From assembly GCF_003287935.1 (NCBI RefSeq), contig NZ_CP030287.1:7384837-7448836 (forward strand): a DNA stretch of 64,000 bases, read 5' to 3'. Made by a program: the position numbers and the translations under genes. The stretch comes from Streptomyces sp. ICC1. Its GTDB lineage: Bacteria > Actinomycetota > Actinomycetes > Streptomycetales > Streptomycetaceae. The notes under the pieces were generated by a model that was given only the letters and a program-made list of their open reading frames with translations, had not been told where the DNA came from and ran no database searches. Positions 11,675-20,076 of this stretch are shown here, one piece after another (within the stretch, counting starts at the first letter, position 1; every line of letters starts with the position of its first letter).

Positions 11675-12802
11675 ATGCGCGCGTACCACCTTGAGGCGTT
11701 CGGCACGGTGGAGGGGATCGTCCTGCGCGACGGCCACGGCCACGGCCAAGGCCACGGCCACGGCCACGGCCACGGCCACGGCCACGGCCACGGCCACGGC
11801 CAAGGCCACGGCCACGGCCACGGCGGCGCCGGCGGCCCGCACCCGGTTCCGGCCGGGCCGACCGGGATCGTCGTCCGCGTCCGCGCGGCCTCCCTCAACA
11901 AGCGCGACCTGCTGATCCTGCACGAGCGCTACCCGCTGGCCGCCGTGCCCGGGGTGGTCCCCCTGAGCGACGGCGCGGGCGAGGTGGTGGCCGTGGGGGA
12001 GTCGGTGACCCGGTTCGCCGTCGGCGACCGCGTCTGTGGCACCTACTTCCCGCGCTGGCGCGACGGCCGGCTCACGCCGGCCATGGTCGACCAGCCCGGC
12101 TGCACCCTCGACGGGATGCTCTCGGAGTACGCGCTGCTCGACGAGGAAGGGGCGGTGCGCGTCCCGGACCACCTGACCTGGGAGGAGGCGGCGACCCTGC
12201 CGTGCGCCGCGCTCACCGCCTGGAACGCGCTGACCGGCGGCGAGGGCGGAGCACCGCTGCCCGGGCAGAGCGTGCTGACCCTCGGCACGGGCCCGGTCGC
12301 GCTCTTCGCGGTGCAGTTCGCGAAGCTGCTCGGCTGCCGGGTCGTCTCGACCACGTCGGGCGAGGAGAAGGCGGACCGGCTGAAGGCGCTGGGGGCCGAA
12401 GCCGTCGTGAACCGCCTCCGGACGCCCGCGTGGGGCGCGCAGGTCCGGGAACTGACCGGCGGCGGCGCCGACTTGGTCGTGGAGACGGGCGGCCCCGACA
12501 CCATCGAGCAGTCGGTGCGGGCCGGTGCGCTCTACGGGCAGATCGTTCTGCTGACCACCGGCACCGCCACGAAGCCGGGCATCGCGATCTCCCACGAGGC
12601 CTACGCGTCGAGCCTCGCGACCATCCGGCGCGTGTTCGTCGGCAGCAGGGCGCAGTTCGAGTCGATGAACCGGGCGATCGCGGCGAGCGGGCTCCGCCCG
12701 GTGATAGACCGGGTGCACCCCTTCGAGGAGGCCCGGGAGGCCTACCGCGGCTACGCGGCGGACGCACCGTTCGGCAAGGTGGTGATCCGGACCGGGCCGT
12801 GA
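11675..12802 (+). CDS. Zinc-type alcohol dehydrogenase / quinone reductase (MDR) with His-Gly insertion
   Basis: A 375-residue medium-chain dehydrogenase/reductase from ATG 11675 (GGAGG at 11665-11669). The catalytic GroES-like half contains VRAASLNKRDLLIL and VVPLSDGAGEVVAVGESV; the Rossmann half contains SVLTLGTGPVALFAVQFAKL. The zinc-ligand cysteines of classic alcohol dehydrogenases are not evident, so it is closer to the zinc-independent group. Residues 20-50 are an alternating His-Gly tract with two Gln interruptions, inserted in the first beta-hairpin where relatives have a short loop. It is divergent from an XRE regulator. The substrate is unknown. Confidence 0.88.
   Translation: MRAYHLEAFGTVEGIVLRDGHGHGQGHGHGHGHGHGHGHGHGQGHGHGHGGAGGPHPVPAGPTGIVVRVRAASLNKRDLLILHERYPLAAVPGVVPLSDGAGEVVAVGESVTRFAVGDRVCGTYFPRWRDGRLTPAMVDQPGCTLDGMLSEYALLDEEGAVRVPDHLTWEEAATLPCAALTAWNALTGGEGGAPLPGQSVLTLGTGPVALFAVQFAKLLGCRVVSTTSGEEKADRLKALGAEAVVNRLRTPAWGAQVRELTGGGADLVVETGGPDTIEQSVRAGALYGQIVLLTTGTATKPGIAISHEAYASSLATIRRVFVGSRAQFESMNRAIAASGLRPVIDRVHPFEEAREAYRGYAADAPFGKVVIRTGP
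11732..11824 (+). repeat. Hexanucleotide GGCCAC tract encoding (Gly-His)n
   Basis: About 15 copies of GGCCAC with two GGCCAA units placed near-symmetrically, giving three His, Gln, eight His, Gln, three His. Slippage in 6-base steps would change protein length without a frameshift. Confidence 0.95.
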
Positions 12803-12833
12803 TCCGGGCCGTGGCCGGGCGGCGGGACGGCAA

Positions 12834-12870
12834 GGACCCCGTACGCGGGCCATCCGCGCGTACGGGGTCC
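12834..12870. terminator. Bidirectional terminator between dehydrogenase and permease
   Basis: GGACCCCGTACGCG (12834-12847) pairs perfectly with CGCGTACGGGGTCC (12857-12870). It lies between the convergent stop codons at 12802 and 12918. Confidence 0.85.
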
Positions 12871-12917
12871 TGGTGCCGGGTCGTCGGGCCGCCAGGAGGC
12901 GGGGCCGCCGGGCGGCC

Positions 12918-14360
12918 CTACAGGGCCGGGGCGGAGGCCTGTGCGGGAACCGCGGCCGGAGCCGGGTTGTCCTCGTCCACCGGGATGCTGACCAGCCAGC
13001 GGGTGTCCTTGCGCGGGCGCAGGTACAGCGCCCAGTACAGGGTGGCGACGGCGGTGATCCCGCCGGTCCACAGCAGGTACTGGGTCTCCTGCTGGGTCAG
13101 GATGTACGCGAACACCAGGATCAGCAGGACCGGGACGGCCGGCCACAGCGGCATCCGCCAGGCGGCCGTGTCGCGGTGCGCCCCGCGCCGGCTGCCCAGC
13201 GCGGCCACCGCCACCAGCAGGTACATGCCGGTCACCGAGACGCCGGTGACCCCGTACAGGGTGTCGAGGTTGACGAAGCACATCGCCGCACCCGGGACGC
13301 CGACGAGCAGGGTGGCCACCCACGGGGAACCGAACCGGCCGAGCCGCGAGAGCGCCGCGTTGACGGGCGCGGGCCAGGCCTTGTCGCGGGCGGAGGCGAA
13401 GAGCACCCGGGAGTTCTGGATGACCATGACGATGCCGGCGTTGACGATGGCGAGGGCCACGCACAGGCTGACGAAGGTGCCGACGGCGGAGTTGGACCAG
13501 GCGGTCACCATCGCGCCGAGGTCGCCGGAGGTCAGCGCCTCGAGGTCGGGGGCGCCCAGGGTGATGGCGATGACCGGGACCAGGATGACGGCGGTGGAGA
13601 TGGCGAGGGTGGCGAGCACGGTCCGCGGGACGTTGCGGCGCGGGTGCTCCAGTTCCTCGGAGAGGTAGACGGCCGTCGAGAATCCCTGGGTGATGAACAG
13701 GGCGATGGCGAGTCCGGAGACGACCATCATCGCGGTGACGGTGGAGGTGCCGCCGGTTTCCGCGGCCACCGAGCCGTGCACGAGGGCGTCCGCGCCGCGC
13801 TCGCCGTGCGCGAAGCCGAGGACGGCGACGAGCGCGGCCGCCACGACCTCCAGGACGAGGAAGACGCCCGTGATCCAGGCGTTGGCCCGCAGGTCGAGGA
13901 GGCCGGCGAGGGTGGCGAGCAGCATCACGCCGGCGCCGGCGGCCGGGGCCGGTACGTCGACCACGGGGGCGAGGTAGTCGGCGGTGCCCATGGCGATCAC
14001 GGGCGGCACGATCATCACGACCAGCAGGGAGAGGACGAAGACCAGCCAGCCGGCGAGCCGCCCGGACAGGGTCGACACCATCGCGTACTCGCCGCCGGCG
14101 CTGGGGATGAGGGTGCCCAGCTCCGAGTAGCAGAAGGCGACGCCGACGCAGAGCAGCGAGCCGATCGCGATGGTGAGGGCGGTCCAGGTGCCGAGGCTGG
14201 AGAAGAGGTCCGGAACGACGACGAAGAGCGTCGAGGCGGGCGTCACGCACGACAGCGTGAGCAGGGTACCGCCGACGACGCCGATGGAACGCTTGAGCTT
14301 CTGGGGGGTGGGCCCGGTGGCGGGGGAGAGGGCCTGAGGGGCGCTGATCGTGTCAGACAT
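12918..14360 (-). CDS. APC-family amino-acid permease
   Basis: A 480-residue membrane protein with about 12 hydrophobic helices, of the amino acid-polyamine-organocation superfamily. It opens with KLKRSIGVVGGTLLTLSCVTPAS and contains IPSAGGEYAMVSTLSGRLAG, the conserved TM3 region, and ITQGFSTAVYLSEELEHPRRNVPR, typical of TM6-loop sequences. ATG 14360 precedes SDTISAPQ and has no good Shine-Dalgarno; a 516-residue reading from 14468 adds a tail without coding character. No neighbour indicates the substrate. Confidence 0.9.
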   Translation of the reverse strand: MSDTISAPQALSPATGPTPQKLKRSIGVVGGTLLTLSCVTPASTLFVVVPDLFSSLGTWTALTIAIGSLLCVGVAFCYSELGTLIPSAGGEYAMVSTLSGRLAGWLVFVLSLLVVMIVPPVIAMGTADYLAPVVDVPAPAAGAGVMLLATLAGLLDLRANAWITGVFLVLEVVAAALVAVLGFAHGERGADALVHGSVAAETGGTSTVTAMMVVSGLAIALFITQGFSTAVYLSEELEHPRRNVPRTVLATLAISTAVILVPVIAITLGAPDLEALTSGDLGAMVTAWSNSAVGTFVSLCVALAIVNAGIVMVIQNSRVLFASARDKAWPAPVNAALSRLGRFGSPWVATLLVGVPGAAMCFVNLDTLYGVTGVSVTGMYLLVAVAALGSRRGAHRDTAAWRMPLWPAVPVLLILVFAYILTQQETQYLLWTGGITAVATLYWALYLRPRKDTRWLVSIPVDEDNPAPAAVPAQASAPAL

Positions 14361-14646
14361 CGGTGCGGTGTTCCGATCGGCAGATGCGGTGAGTGAGCGC
14401 GGGAGCGGTATCGCCTCCGGGGCGGTGGTGGGCAAGAGTGGTTCGGTGGCTCCCGGGCCGACATGCAATCTTCACGAGATCCGCAGGTCAAGAGCTGTTC
14501 ATGTGCGGATTCCATCGCCAGGACCCGGTCCGGCCGCAGGTTTCCGCGTCAAGACCCCGTAAACGCTGAGCGATCGCCATGTGCGGGAACCGCACGTGAC
14601 CGCCGGTAAATTTCCTTCCGCTTTGCCGACCTGCCGCGCTCCCGTG
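14361..14646. other. Intergenic region
   Basis: About 290 bases between the permease start and the small frameshifted gene. It is less GC-rich around 14460-14600. It presumably carries the permease promoter, but I see no confident element. Confidence 0.4.
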
Positions 14647-14924
14647 TCACGGTCGCCCGGTCTCCCGCCACCTGCGGAGCAGCGTGCCCCAGGCGCCCGG
14701 GCTGCAGTGCCCGGGACAGGCGCAGGCGCCCTCGGCGAGGAGTTCGGCGCGCAGCGACCGCGGGGCGCCGGGGTGGTGGACGGCCATGCGTCGAACGGTG
14801 GCGTGATCTCGTCCCCGGCGAGCTCGCGCAGCCGGTCCGCCGTGGTCCCGGGGTCGCGGGCTTCCTGGACGCGCGCGTATCCGAGCACCCGCTCGGCCGG
14901 GCCGCGGATCTTGCGAGGTGTCAT
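14647..14924 (-). pseudogene. Small hypothetical gene, probably frameshifted
   Basis: From ATG 14924 (AGGGGC upstream) a frame with strong GC3 bias encodes MTPRKIRGPAERVLGYA and continues to about ITPPFDA. There the coding character moves to another frame, which starts at ATG 14787 and encodes a 46-residue piece containing ACACPGHC and ending in RRWRETGRP. Both halves look coding and together would make one protein of about 92 residues. One missing base near 14786, or two overlapping genes, would explain it. No function is recognised; the CxCPGHC cluster could bind a metal. Confidence 0.5.
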
Positions 14925-15109
14925 GCCCCTGATGCTGCCAGGCGTCAAGGGACCCGTACGGGGGAGGTCCGCCCGGTACTTGAGCACGAGGCGGCGCGCG
15001 AACGGATCGTCCCCGGGGGTGATGGGCGCGCGCCGGACCCCCGGAAGAATCCGGGGTGGGCATGATCGACCACCTGCCCGCCAGCGCACACCGACTCGGG
15101 GAGACACCG

Positions 15110-16459
15110 GTGCAGCACACCCACTCAGAGCGACACCGCCGCGCACGCAGGACGGCCGCCGCGGCCGCCGTCCTCCTGGCCCTGCTGGCCGGGGCCGCCC
15201 CGGCGGCGACCGCCGCCGCCGGGCCGGGGGCCTCGGACTCCGCCGCGCGCGGCCTCGACCGCGAGTCCCTCACCCGGCGGCTCGACGCCGTACGCGACGC
15301 CGGCATGTACGGGTCGTACGCCTCCGTCCGCGACGGCCGCGCCCGGTGGGACGGCGCCACCGGCGTCGCGGACACCGCCACCGGGCGCCCCACCCGGCCG
15401 GGCATGCGCCACCGGGTCGGCAGCGTCACCAAGTCCTTCACCTCGGTCGCGGTGCTCCAGCTCAGCGCCAAGGGCCGGATCGGGCTCGACCGGCCGGTCG
15501 GCGACTACCTCCCCGAGCTGCTCCCGGGCGAGCGCGGCCGCAAGGTCACCGTGCGGATGCTGCTCAACCACACGAGCGGCCTCCCCGACTACGTCGCGGA
15601 GGCCTTCCCGTCCTTCAAGGAGAACTCCCCCCGCAGCCTCGACGAGTTCCGCCACCGCACCATCGCGCCCGAGGTGCTGATCGGCTACGGGGTCGGCGCC
15701 CCGCAGCTCTTCGAACCCGGCACGGACTGGTCGTACTCGAACACCAACTACCTGCTGCTCGGGGAACTGATCCGCGAGGTCACCGGCAAGGACCCGGAGC
15801 GGGTGATCACCGAGAACGTGATCCGCGGGGCCGGGCTGAAGGACACCTACTTCCCCGGCACGGACCCGCGGATCAAGGGCCCGCACTCCAAGCTGTACGA
15901 GAACTTCGGCGGGCTCATCGATCCGCCCCGCGACTACTCCGAGTACAACATGACGATGGCCGGCACGGCCGGTGCGCTGATCTCGACCACCCAGGACCTG
16001 AACACCTTCTACCGGGCCCTGTTCCAGGGCGGGTTGCTGCCCGCCGCCCAGCTCCGCGAGATGAAGACCGCGGTGCCGGTCAAGGACGGGAGCGGCACCG
16101 TGGTCATGGGCTACGGCCTCGGCGTCTACACCGTGGACACCTCGTGCGGCCCGGTGTGGGGCCACGACGGCGCGGTCTGGGGCTCGGGCACCCAGGCGAT
16201 GTCCACACCCGACGGCAAGCGGCAGGTGGCGCTGGGCATCAACCTGATGGGCTATCAGCGCACGGACGCGCAGGGCCGCCCGGTGCCGCATCCGGTCGAC
16301 GCGGCCCTGGCCGCCCTGCGCGAACAGGCGCTGTGCGGAGCCGCGCCCCGGGCCGGGGCCGCCGCCGAGCCGAAGGGGCCCGCAGAACCACTGGACACCC
16401 TCCTGCTCAAGGGCGCCCTCCCCTCGGCCCCGCCGGCCCCCGGTCAGCGCTTGCGATAG
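15110..16459 (+). CDS. Secreted serine hydrolase (beta-lactamase / DD-peptidase fold)
   Basis: 449 residues from GTG 15110, which has GGGGAGA 6-8 bases upstream and gives a normal signal peptide (Arg-rich start, hydrophobic residues 16-34). In-frame ATG 15062 would add an unlikely leader. The active-site SxxK is SVTK at residues 105-108, the YxN equivalent is YSN in DWSYSNTNY, and the third box is HDG in GHDGAVWG. This is the class C / D-alanyl-D-alanine carboxypeptidase-like pattern, acting outside the membrane on peptidoglycan peptides or small esters. Its 3' end overlaps the convergent dhaL-dhaM gene by 16 bases. Confidence 0.9.
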   Translation: MQHTHSERHRRARRTAAAAAVLLALLAGAAPAATAAAGPGASDSAARGLDRESLTRRLDAVRDAGMYGSYASVRDGRARWDGATGVADTATGRPTRPGMRHRVGSVTKSFTSVAVLQLSAKGRIGLDRPVGDYLPELLPGERGRKVTVRMLLNHTSGLPDYVAEAFPSFKENSPRSLDEFRHRTIAPEVLIGYGVGAPQLFEPGTDWSYSNTNYLLLGELIREVTGKDPERVITENVIRGAGLKDTYFPGTDPRIKGPHSKLYENFGGLIDPPRDYSEYNMTMAGTAGALISTTQDLNTFYRALFQGGLLPAAQLREMKTAVPVKDGSGTVVMGYGLGVYTVDTSCGPVWGHDGAVWGSGTQAMSTPDGKRQVALGINLMGYQRTDAQGRPVPHPVDAALAALREQALCGAAPRAGAAAEPKGPAEPLDTLLLKGALPSAPPAPGQRLR

Positions 16460-17649
16460 CCGCGCGCGTCCTCGGCGGCGGCCAGCACGGCATCGAGGTC
16501 GCCGCCGATCGCCGAGGTCAGGGTGATCGCCACGGCGCCCTCCAGGAACGGCGCGTCCACGATCCGGGCGCCTTCGGGCAGTTGGGAGGGCTCCTCGCCC
16601 AGCAGCGACTTCACCGTCAGTACCGCGCTGCCCATGTCGCAGAGCACCGCCACGCCCTGTCCCTCGTCCACGGACCGGGCGGCGGCCGTGATCAGCTCCG
16701 CGCTCGTGCCGATACCGCCGTCCGGGGTGCCGCCCGCCACCGCGAGCGGCGCCGGCTCGACCGAGCCGATCAGCGCCCCCGACAGGGCGGCGACGGACTC
16801 CGCGACCGCCTTGCTGTGCGAGACCAGGACCACGCCGACCCGGCCGGTACGGGTCTTCGGCGCCGGCCGGTCCGCCGGGGCCGCGGTGACGACCGGCTCC
16901 ACGGCCGGCTCCCCGGGCGCGAGCTCCGCCCCGGCGGCGTCGACCGCGCTGCGCAGCGCCTCCATCAGCAGGGCCACGGAGTTGGCCCCGGCGTCCTGGT
17001 GCCCGACGCTGCGCTCGCCGAGGTAACTGGCCCGGCCCTTGCGGGCTTCGAGCCCCTCGGTGGCGTCGGCGCCCGCGCGGGCCGCCGCTGCCGCCTCGTC
17101 CAGGGCCTCGCGCAGCGGGCGGTCCGCCCCGGCGGCTTCGGACAGCGCCTTCACCGCCGGAGCCAGCGCGTCCACCAGCGTGGCGTCGCCGAGCTCGGCG
17201 CCGCCCAGCTTCTGCACGGAGCGCAGCCCGGCGCCGAGCGCGGCACCCAGCTCGGCCGCGGTCGGCACCTCGGTGTCCCCGAGCACCTTGCCCGTGCGGC
17301 GCAGCGCGGTGCCGAACAGCGGGCCCGACGCGCCGCCCACGGTGTTCGTCAGCGTCGTGCCGGCCAGGGTCAGCAGCGCCCCGGGGGTGGCGGGCCGCTG
17401 CTCGGCGACGGCCGCGCCGACGGCGCCGAAGCCCCGTACGAGATTGGCCCCGTGGTCCCCGTCGCCGATGACCGCGTCCAGCTCGGTCAGGCGCGCGCTG
17501 TCCCGGCGTACGAGCCGGTTGGTCTCGGCGATCCAGCGGCTGAAGTACGCGGTGTCCAGCGCGGGGTGCGCCGCGGACGGCGCGGACCGCGCGCTCGGGG
17601 TCGTCGGCGTGGTCGCGGGCGTGGTCGGCATGGTCGTCATGGTCGTCAT
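16444..17649 (-). CDS. Dihydroxyacetone kinase DhaL-DhaM fusion
   Basis: 401 residues. The DhaL domain (about 31-240) has the Mg-ADP ligand cluster ELDAVIGDGDHGANL (Asp58, 63, 65), GGASGPLFGTALR and GHQDAGANSVALL. After a Pro/Ala linker, residues 270-401 form an EIIA-mannose-like DhaM domain with phospho-acceptor His278 in VVLVSHSKA. DhaM passes phosphate from HPr to ADP on DhaL, which phosphorylates dihydroxyacetone held by DhaK. No dhaK is in the window, though it normally lies directly upstream. The upstream gap is only 27 bases before an oppositely oriented 5S rRNA gene, so its promoter is unclear. SD GAGGAG precedes ATG 17649. Confidence 0.92.
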   Translation of the reverse strand: MTTMTTMPTTPATTPTTPSARSAPSAAHPALDTAYFSRWIAETNRLVRRDSARLTELDAVIGDGDHGANLVRGFGAVGAAVAEQRPATPGALLTLAGTTLTNTVGGASGPLFGTALRRTGKVLGDTEVPTAAELGAALGAGLRSVQKLGGAELGDATLVDALAPAVKALSEAAGADRPLREALDEAAAAARAGADATEGLEARKGRASYLGERSVGHQDAGANSVALLMEALRSAVDAAGAELAPGEPAVEPVVTAAPADRPAPKTRTGRVGVVLVSHSKAVAESVAALSGALIGSVEPAPLAVAGGTPDGGIGTSAELITAAARSVDEGQGVAVLCDMGSAVLTVKSLLGEEPSQLPEGARIVDAPFLEGAVAITLTSAIGGDLDAVLAAAEDARGYRKR

Positions 17650-17676
17650 GGGGGAGGGCTCCTCGGAGTGGGTAGT

Positions 17677-17796
17677 GTTTCGGTGGTCATAGCGTTAGGG
17701 AAACGCCCGGTTTACATTCCGAACCCGGAAGCTAAGCCTTTCAGCGCCGATGGTACTGCAGGGGGGACCCTGTGGGAGAGTAGGACGCCGCCGAAC
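17677..17796 (+). rRNA. rrf: 5S ribosomal RNA, orphan copy
   Basis: 120 bases with all conserved 5S elements: the 5' end TTCGGTGG pairs with the 3' end CCGCCGAA to form helix I, and CATTCCGAACCCGGAAG, CGCCGATGGTACTGC and GTGGGAGAGTAGGACG are present. No 23S or 16S precedes it; the next feature, 27 bases upstream, is the start of dhaL-dhaM on the other strand. A typical rrn-end terminator follows. The loop reads GGTTTACATTCC, which may have one more T than usual (from memory). Confidence 0.93.
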
Positions 17797-17809
17797 AATT
17801 ATTGTGGGA

Positions 17810-17839
17810 AAGCCCCGCACCTTATGGTGCGGGGCTTTT
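17810..17839 (+). terminator. rRNA-operon type terminator after 5S
   Basis: AAGCCCCGCACC (17810-17821) pairs with GGTGCGGGGCTT (17826-17837) around TTAT, followed by TT and CTG. It starts 14 bases after the 5S end, as in complete rrn operons. Confidence 0.92.
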
Positions 17840-17965
17840 CTGCGTTCTGGACCAGATCATTTGTTCCATGCAACGCGTGCGGCGCAGAATGCGGCGGGCA
17901 AAATGCGCCGCCGCCGCGCCCGCAGCGTGCGATGATCCGGTTCATGACATCCACGGGAAGGGACC

Positions 17966-18376
17966 GTGCCGCGTAGAGCGCCGGCGACACTTCGACCGCG
18001 TGAGCGGGGCTCGCGCAATCCGTGGGCGCGGTACCGCGATGTCCCAGGACTGTCGGGTGCGGCGAACGCGGCCGTCCGGGTCCTCGAGCGCGACCGCTTG
18101 ACCCCGGGCATCGTGTCCGTCGCACTCAGCGTGTGGTCCGTCCGAGTCCACGGGAGCAAGCGCCGCTGGAAGCGGTGGGAGTCGGAGTTCACCTGCTCGT
18201 GCTGCGGCGAGGGCTGGGCGCGGGACAAGCTGCAGGAAGCCCTTTTCCTGTTGCCGCCGAAAGCCTCCGCGGAACTGCGTGCACGGGTCGAGGCCCTGGA
18301 CGACATGCTCCTCAACCGAACCCACCACGAACCCCTGACACCAACGGAGTTGGCGTGGTGGCACCGCCGCTGCTGA
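17966..18376 (+). CDS. Conserved hypothetical protein
   Basis: 136 residues from GTG 17966 with AAGGGA upstream. The N-terminal third is Arg-rich. A CSCCGEGW segment (about residues 77-84) could bind zinc. The C-terminal part, with LPPKASAELRARVEALDDM and ending AWWHRRC, looks well conserved and helical. GC3 bias fits coding. I recognise it only as a streptomycete hypothetical; no function is assigned. Confidence 0.65.
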   Translation: MPRRAPATLRPRERGSRNPWARYRDVPGLSGAANAAVRVLERDRLTPGIVSVALSVWSVRVHGSKRRWKRWESEFTCSCCGEGWARDKLQEALFLLPPKASAELRARVEALDDMLLNRTHHEPLTPTELAWWHRRC

Positions 18377-18439
18377 CCGTGTCAGTGGTGTGTGCTGGGA
18401 TGGCCGGACTCTGAACTCCACTGCTGGGAGAACGAACTG

Positions 18440-18715
18440 ATGCCCGTGTACTCGTCTTTGAACCGCGCCCTGACCGAGGCCTTGGTCGATGTCCTCTGGT
18501 TCGTGGAGGGCAGCGAGGACGAGCAGATGGATCCCGACGACGCGGTCAAGGTCTTGGAGGGCGCCGCCCACCTGGTGGGCGACCTGTCGAACGACCAGCG
18601 GACCGAATTCCTCGAGCTGCTGGGGAAGATGGCCGCGGAGGAGACCGATCCGTCGCGCCGTGAGTTCCTCGAGGACTTCCCGGAAGCCTTCGGCCTCCTG
18701 GACGACGCAGCCTGA
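18440..18715 (+). CDS. Small acidic hypothetical protein
   Basis: 91 residues from ATG 18440 with GGGAG at 18426-18430. It is strongly acidic and predicted all-helical (EDEQMDPDDAVKVLEGAAHL; EFLEDFPEAFGLLDDAA). It starts 63 bases after the previous gene and may be co-transcribed. Small acidic proteins in this position can be immunity proteins, but no toxin partner is visible. Confidence 0.7.
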   Translation: MPVYSSLNRALTEALVDVLWFVEGSEDEQMDPDDAVKVLEGAAHLVGDLSNDQRTEFLELLGKMAAEETDPSRREFLEDFPEAFGLLDDAA

Positions 18716-18829
18716 CCTGCCCCCGTCGGTGGGGCGAAAACGAAAGAACAGGCCCGACTGACCACGCCAGCTGGTCAGCGCCTGGACGGCCGCCGTACGA
18801 GGGCGAGCAGATGCATGCTGGTTACGGCT

Positions 18830-19215
18830 GAGCGGCTGAGCGGCTGCGGCCACCAGGCCGCCGGGCCTGACGGTCCGGTGTGCTCCCGCCATGCTCGTGC
18901 CCGGCCCGAAGGATCAGGTAGCTGGCAGAGGGGACCGAGCAGGAGCACCGCGTCGATCGATTCGTCCTCCCGGTCCAGTTGCTGCGCGTCCCCGACCAAG
19001 GCCGTCAGCCCAGGGCCGGGCCTGGCTGACGTGCCGCTGCACGGGATCGACCCCAGTGACCCGGTATCCGTCGTCCGTGAGCCACCGGCGTGCACGCCGG
19101 CCCCCTGCCGACATCCAGGATGTCCGCGGGCGGGGCCGGAAGGTGTCGACGCAGCGGCTCCTGGGTCCGGACCAGCTCGAGCGTCCCGATCGTGCGGCCC
19201 GAAGTGAGACGGGCG
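18830..19215 (-). pseudogene. Remnant of a SAM-dependent methyltransferase
   Basis: Read on the minus strand, pieces of a class I methyltransferase appear in order in three different frames: PPADILDVG (motif I, glycines partly lost), LTDDGYRVTGVDPVQRHV (post-I acidic strand), then ALVGDAQQLD...IDAVLLLGPLCQLPD (motifs II-III). At least two frameshifts separate them and the C-terminal half is missing. No start codon is convincing. Confidence 0.65.
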
Positions 19216-19219
19216 GCCC

Positions 19220-19687
19220 TCAGGGGTGAACGGCGCGGACGTGGCCGGCGGAGAGGTGGAGCTCGTACGGCAGGCAGCAGTCGGAGCAGAGCGTTGCGAC
19301 GAGTGTCCCGCAGGGGCACATCTGGTTCATCCCGCCGTCCGGAGTCGCTCCGCAGCAGGCGGCGGACGCGTGCCGCAGCTCCAGGCCGCGGGCGTCACCC
19401 GGGTTGATGACGATGTTGCCCCGCGGGCCCCGCGACACCAGCGGCTGCCCGTGCACGTCGCTCTTCGCCCCCCGACGCGGCATCACGGGCCCGGGTGCTC
19501 GGGCGACCACCAGGGGCGCTCCGTACGGCTCCGTCTCGATCGCGTAGCAGCCCGGAGGCACGGTGGCCGGTGACGGGCCGGGCTCGTCGGCGTCCCACCA
19601 CGCGTAATACGGAGCCTCGGGCACCGCGGGCAGTCGTGTGAGTGCCTCGGTCAGGGAGACTCCACACGTAGCGCACACGAAAACCAC
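19220..19687 (-). CDS. Hypothetical protein with zinc-ribbon-like cysteines
   Basis: 155 residues from GTG 19687; starts further upstream (to 19822) are possible but look non-coding. The N-terminus VFVCATCGVSLTEALTRLP has a CxxC pair, and the C-terminus has GLELRHASAACCGA and CPCGTLVATLCSDCC. It resembles a streptomycete family of small Cys-rich proteins; no function is known. The upstream segment is close to the left end of the insertion sequence. Confidence 0.65.
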   Translation of the reverse strand: MVFVCATCGVSLTEALTRLPAVPEAPYYAWWDADEPGPSPATVPPGCYAIETEPYGAPLVVARAPGPVMPRRGAKSDVHGQPLVSRGPRGNIVINPGDARGLELRHASAACCGATPDGGMNQMCPCGTLVATLCSDCCLPYELHLSAGHVRAVHP

Positions 19688-20076
19688 CGCTCCGGCCTCC
19701 GTGGCTCCCTGGGCGATGTCGCCGGCAAAGGCGGGCTGTCGGTGCTCCGACAACCCTGTCGGCGGCCGTGGCAAAGTCCAGTTGTGGAGCCAGTTGAGTC
19801 CGGACCGCACCATCAGTTTCAACTCGGTGCGCTACTCGACCCCGCCGGGCTATACCGGCGCGAGGGTGTGGTGCCGGGGCGTCAACGGCAGAGTCGACCA
19901 GGCCCGCGGTCTTGCGGCCACGGCAGGGCGGTTTGCCGACGGCGACCTGCTCGCGATCCTGGGACACATCGCGGACAGCAAGCCCGCCGGAGGGCAAGTA
20001 AGCAACGACCCCAGGAGAGTTGAAGCCCAGCCGAACAGGGTCAGTCGCCGAGGAATGTCGGCGTACACCCGAACAT

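Noticed and set aside
11732..11824. Repeats considered as a CRISPR or direct-repeat array
   Set aside because: The 6-base unit is contiguous and in frame, without spacers; it encodes a His-Gly tract.
17650..17676. A third adapter-like sequence before the 5S gene
   Set aside because: GGCTCCTCGGAGTGGGTAG only loosely resembles the other Nextera arm and contains the normal Shine-Dalgarno complement of the dhaL-dhaM gene; agreement is too weak.
17677..17796. 5S called a pseudogene because of a possible extra T
   Set aside because: Helix I and all conserved segments are intact and the length is normal; the extra base is judged from memory and lies in a loop.
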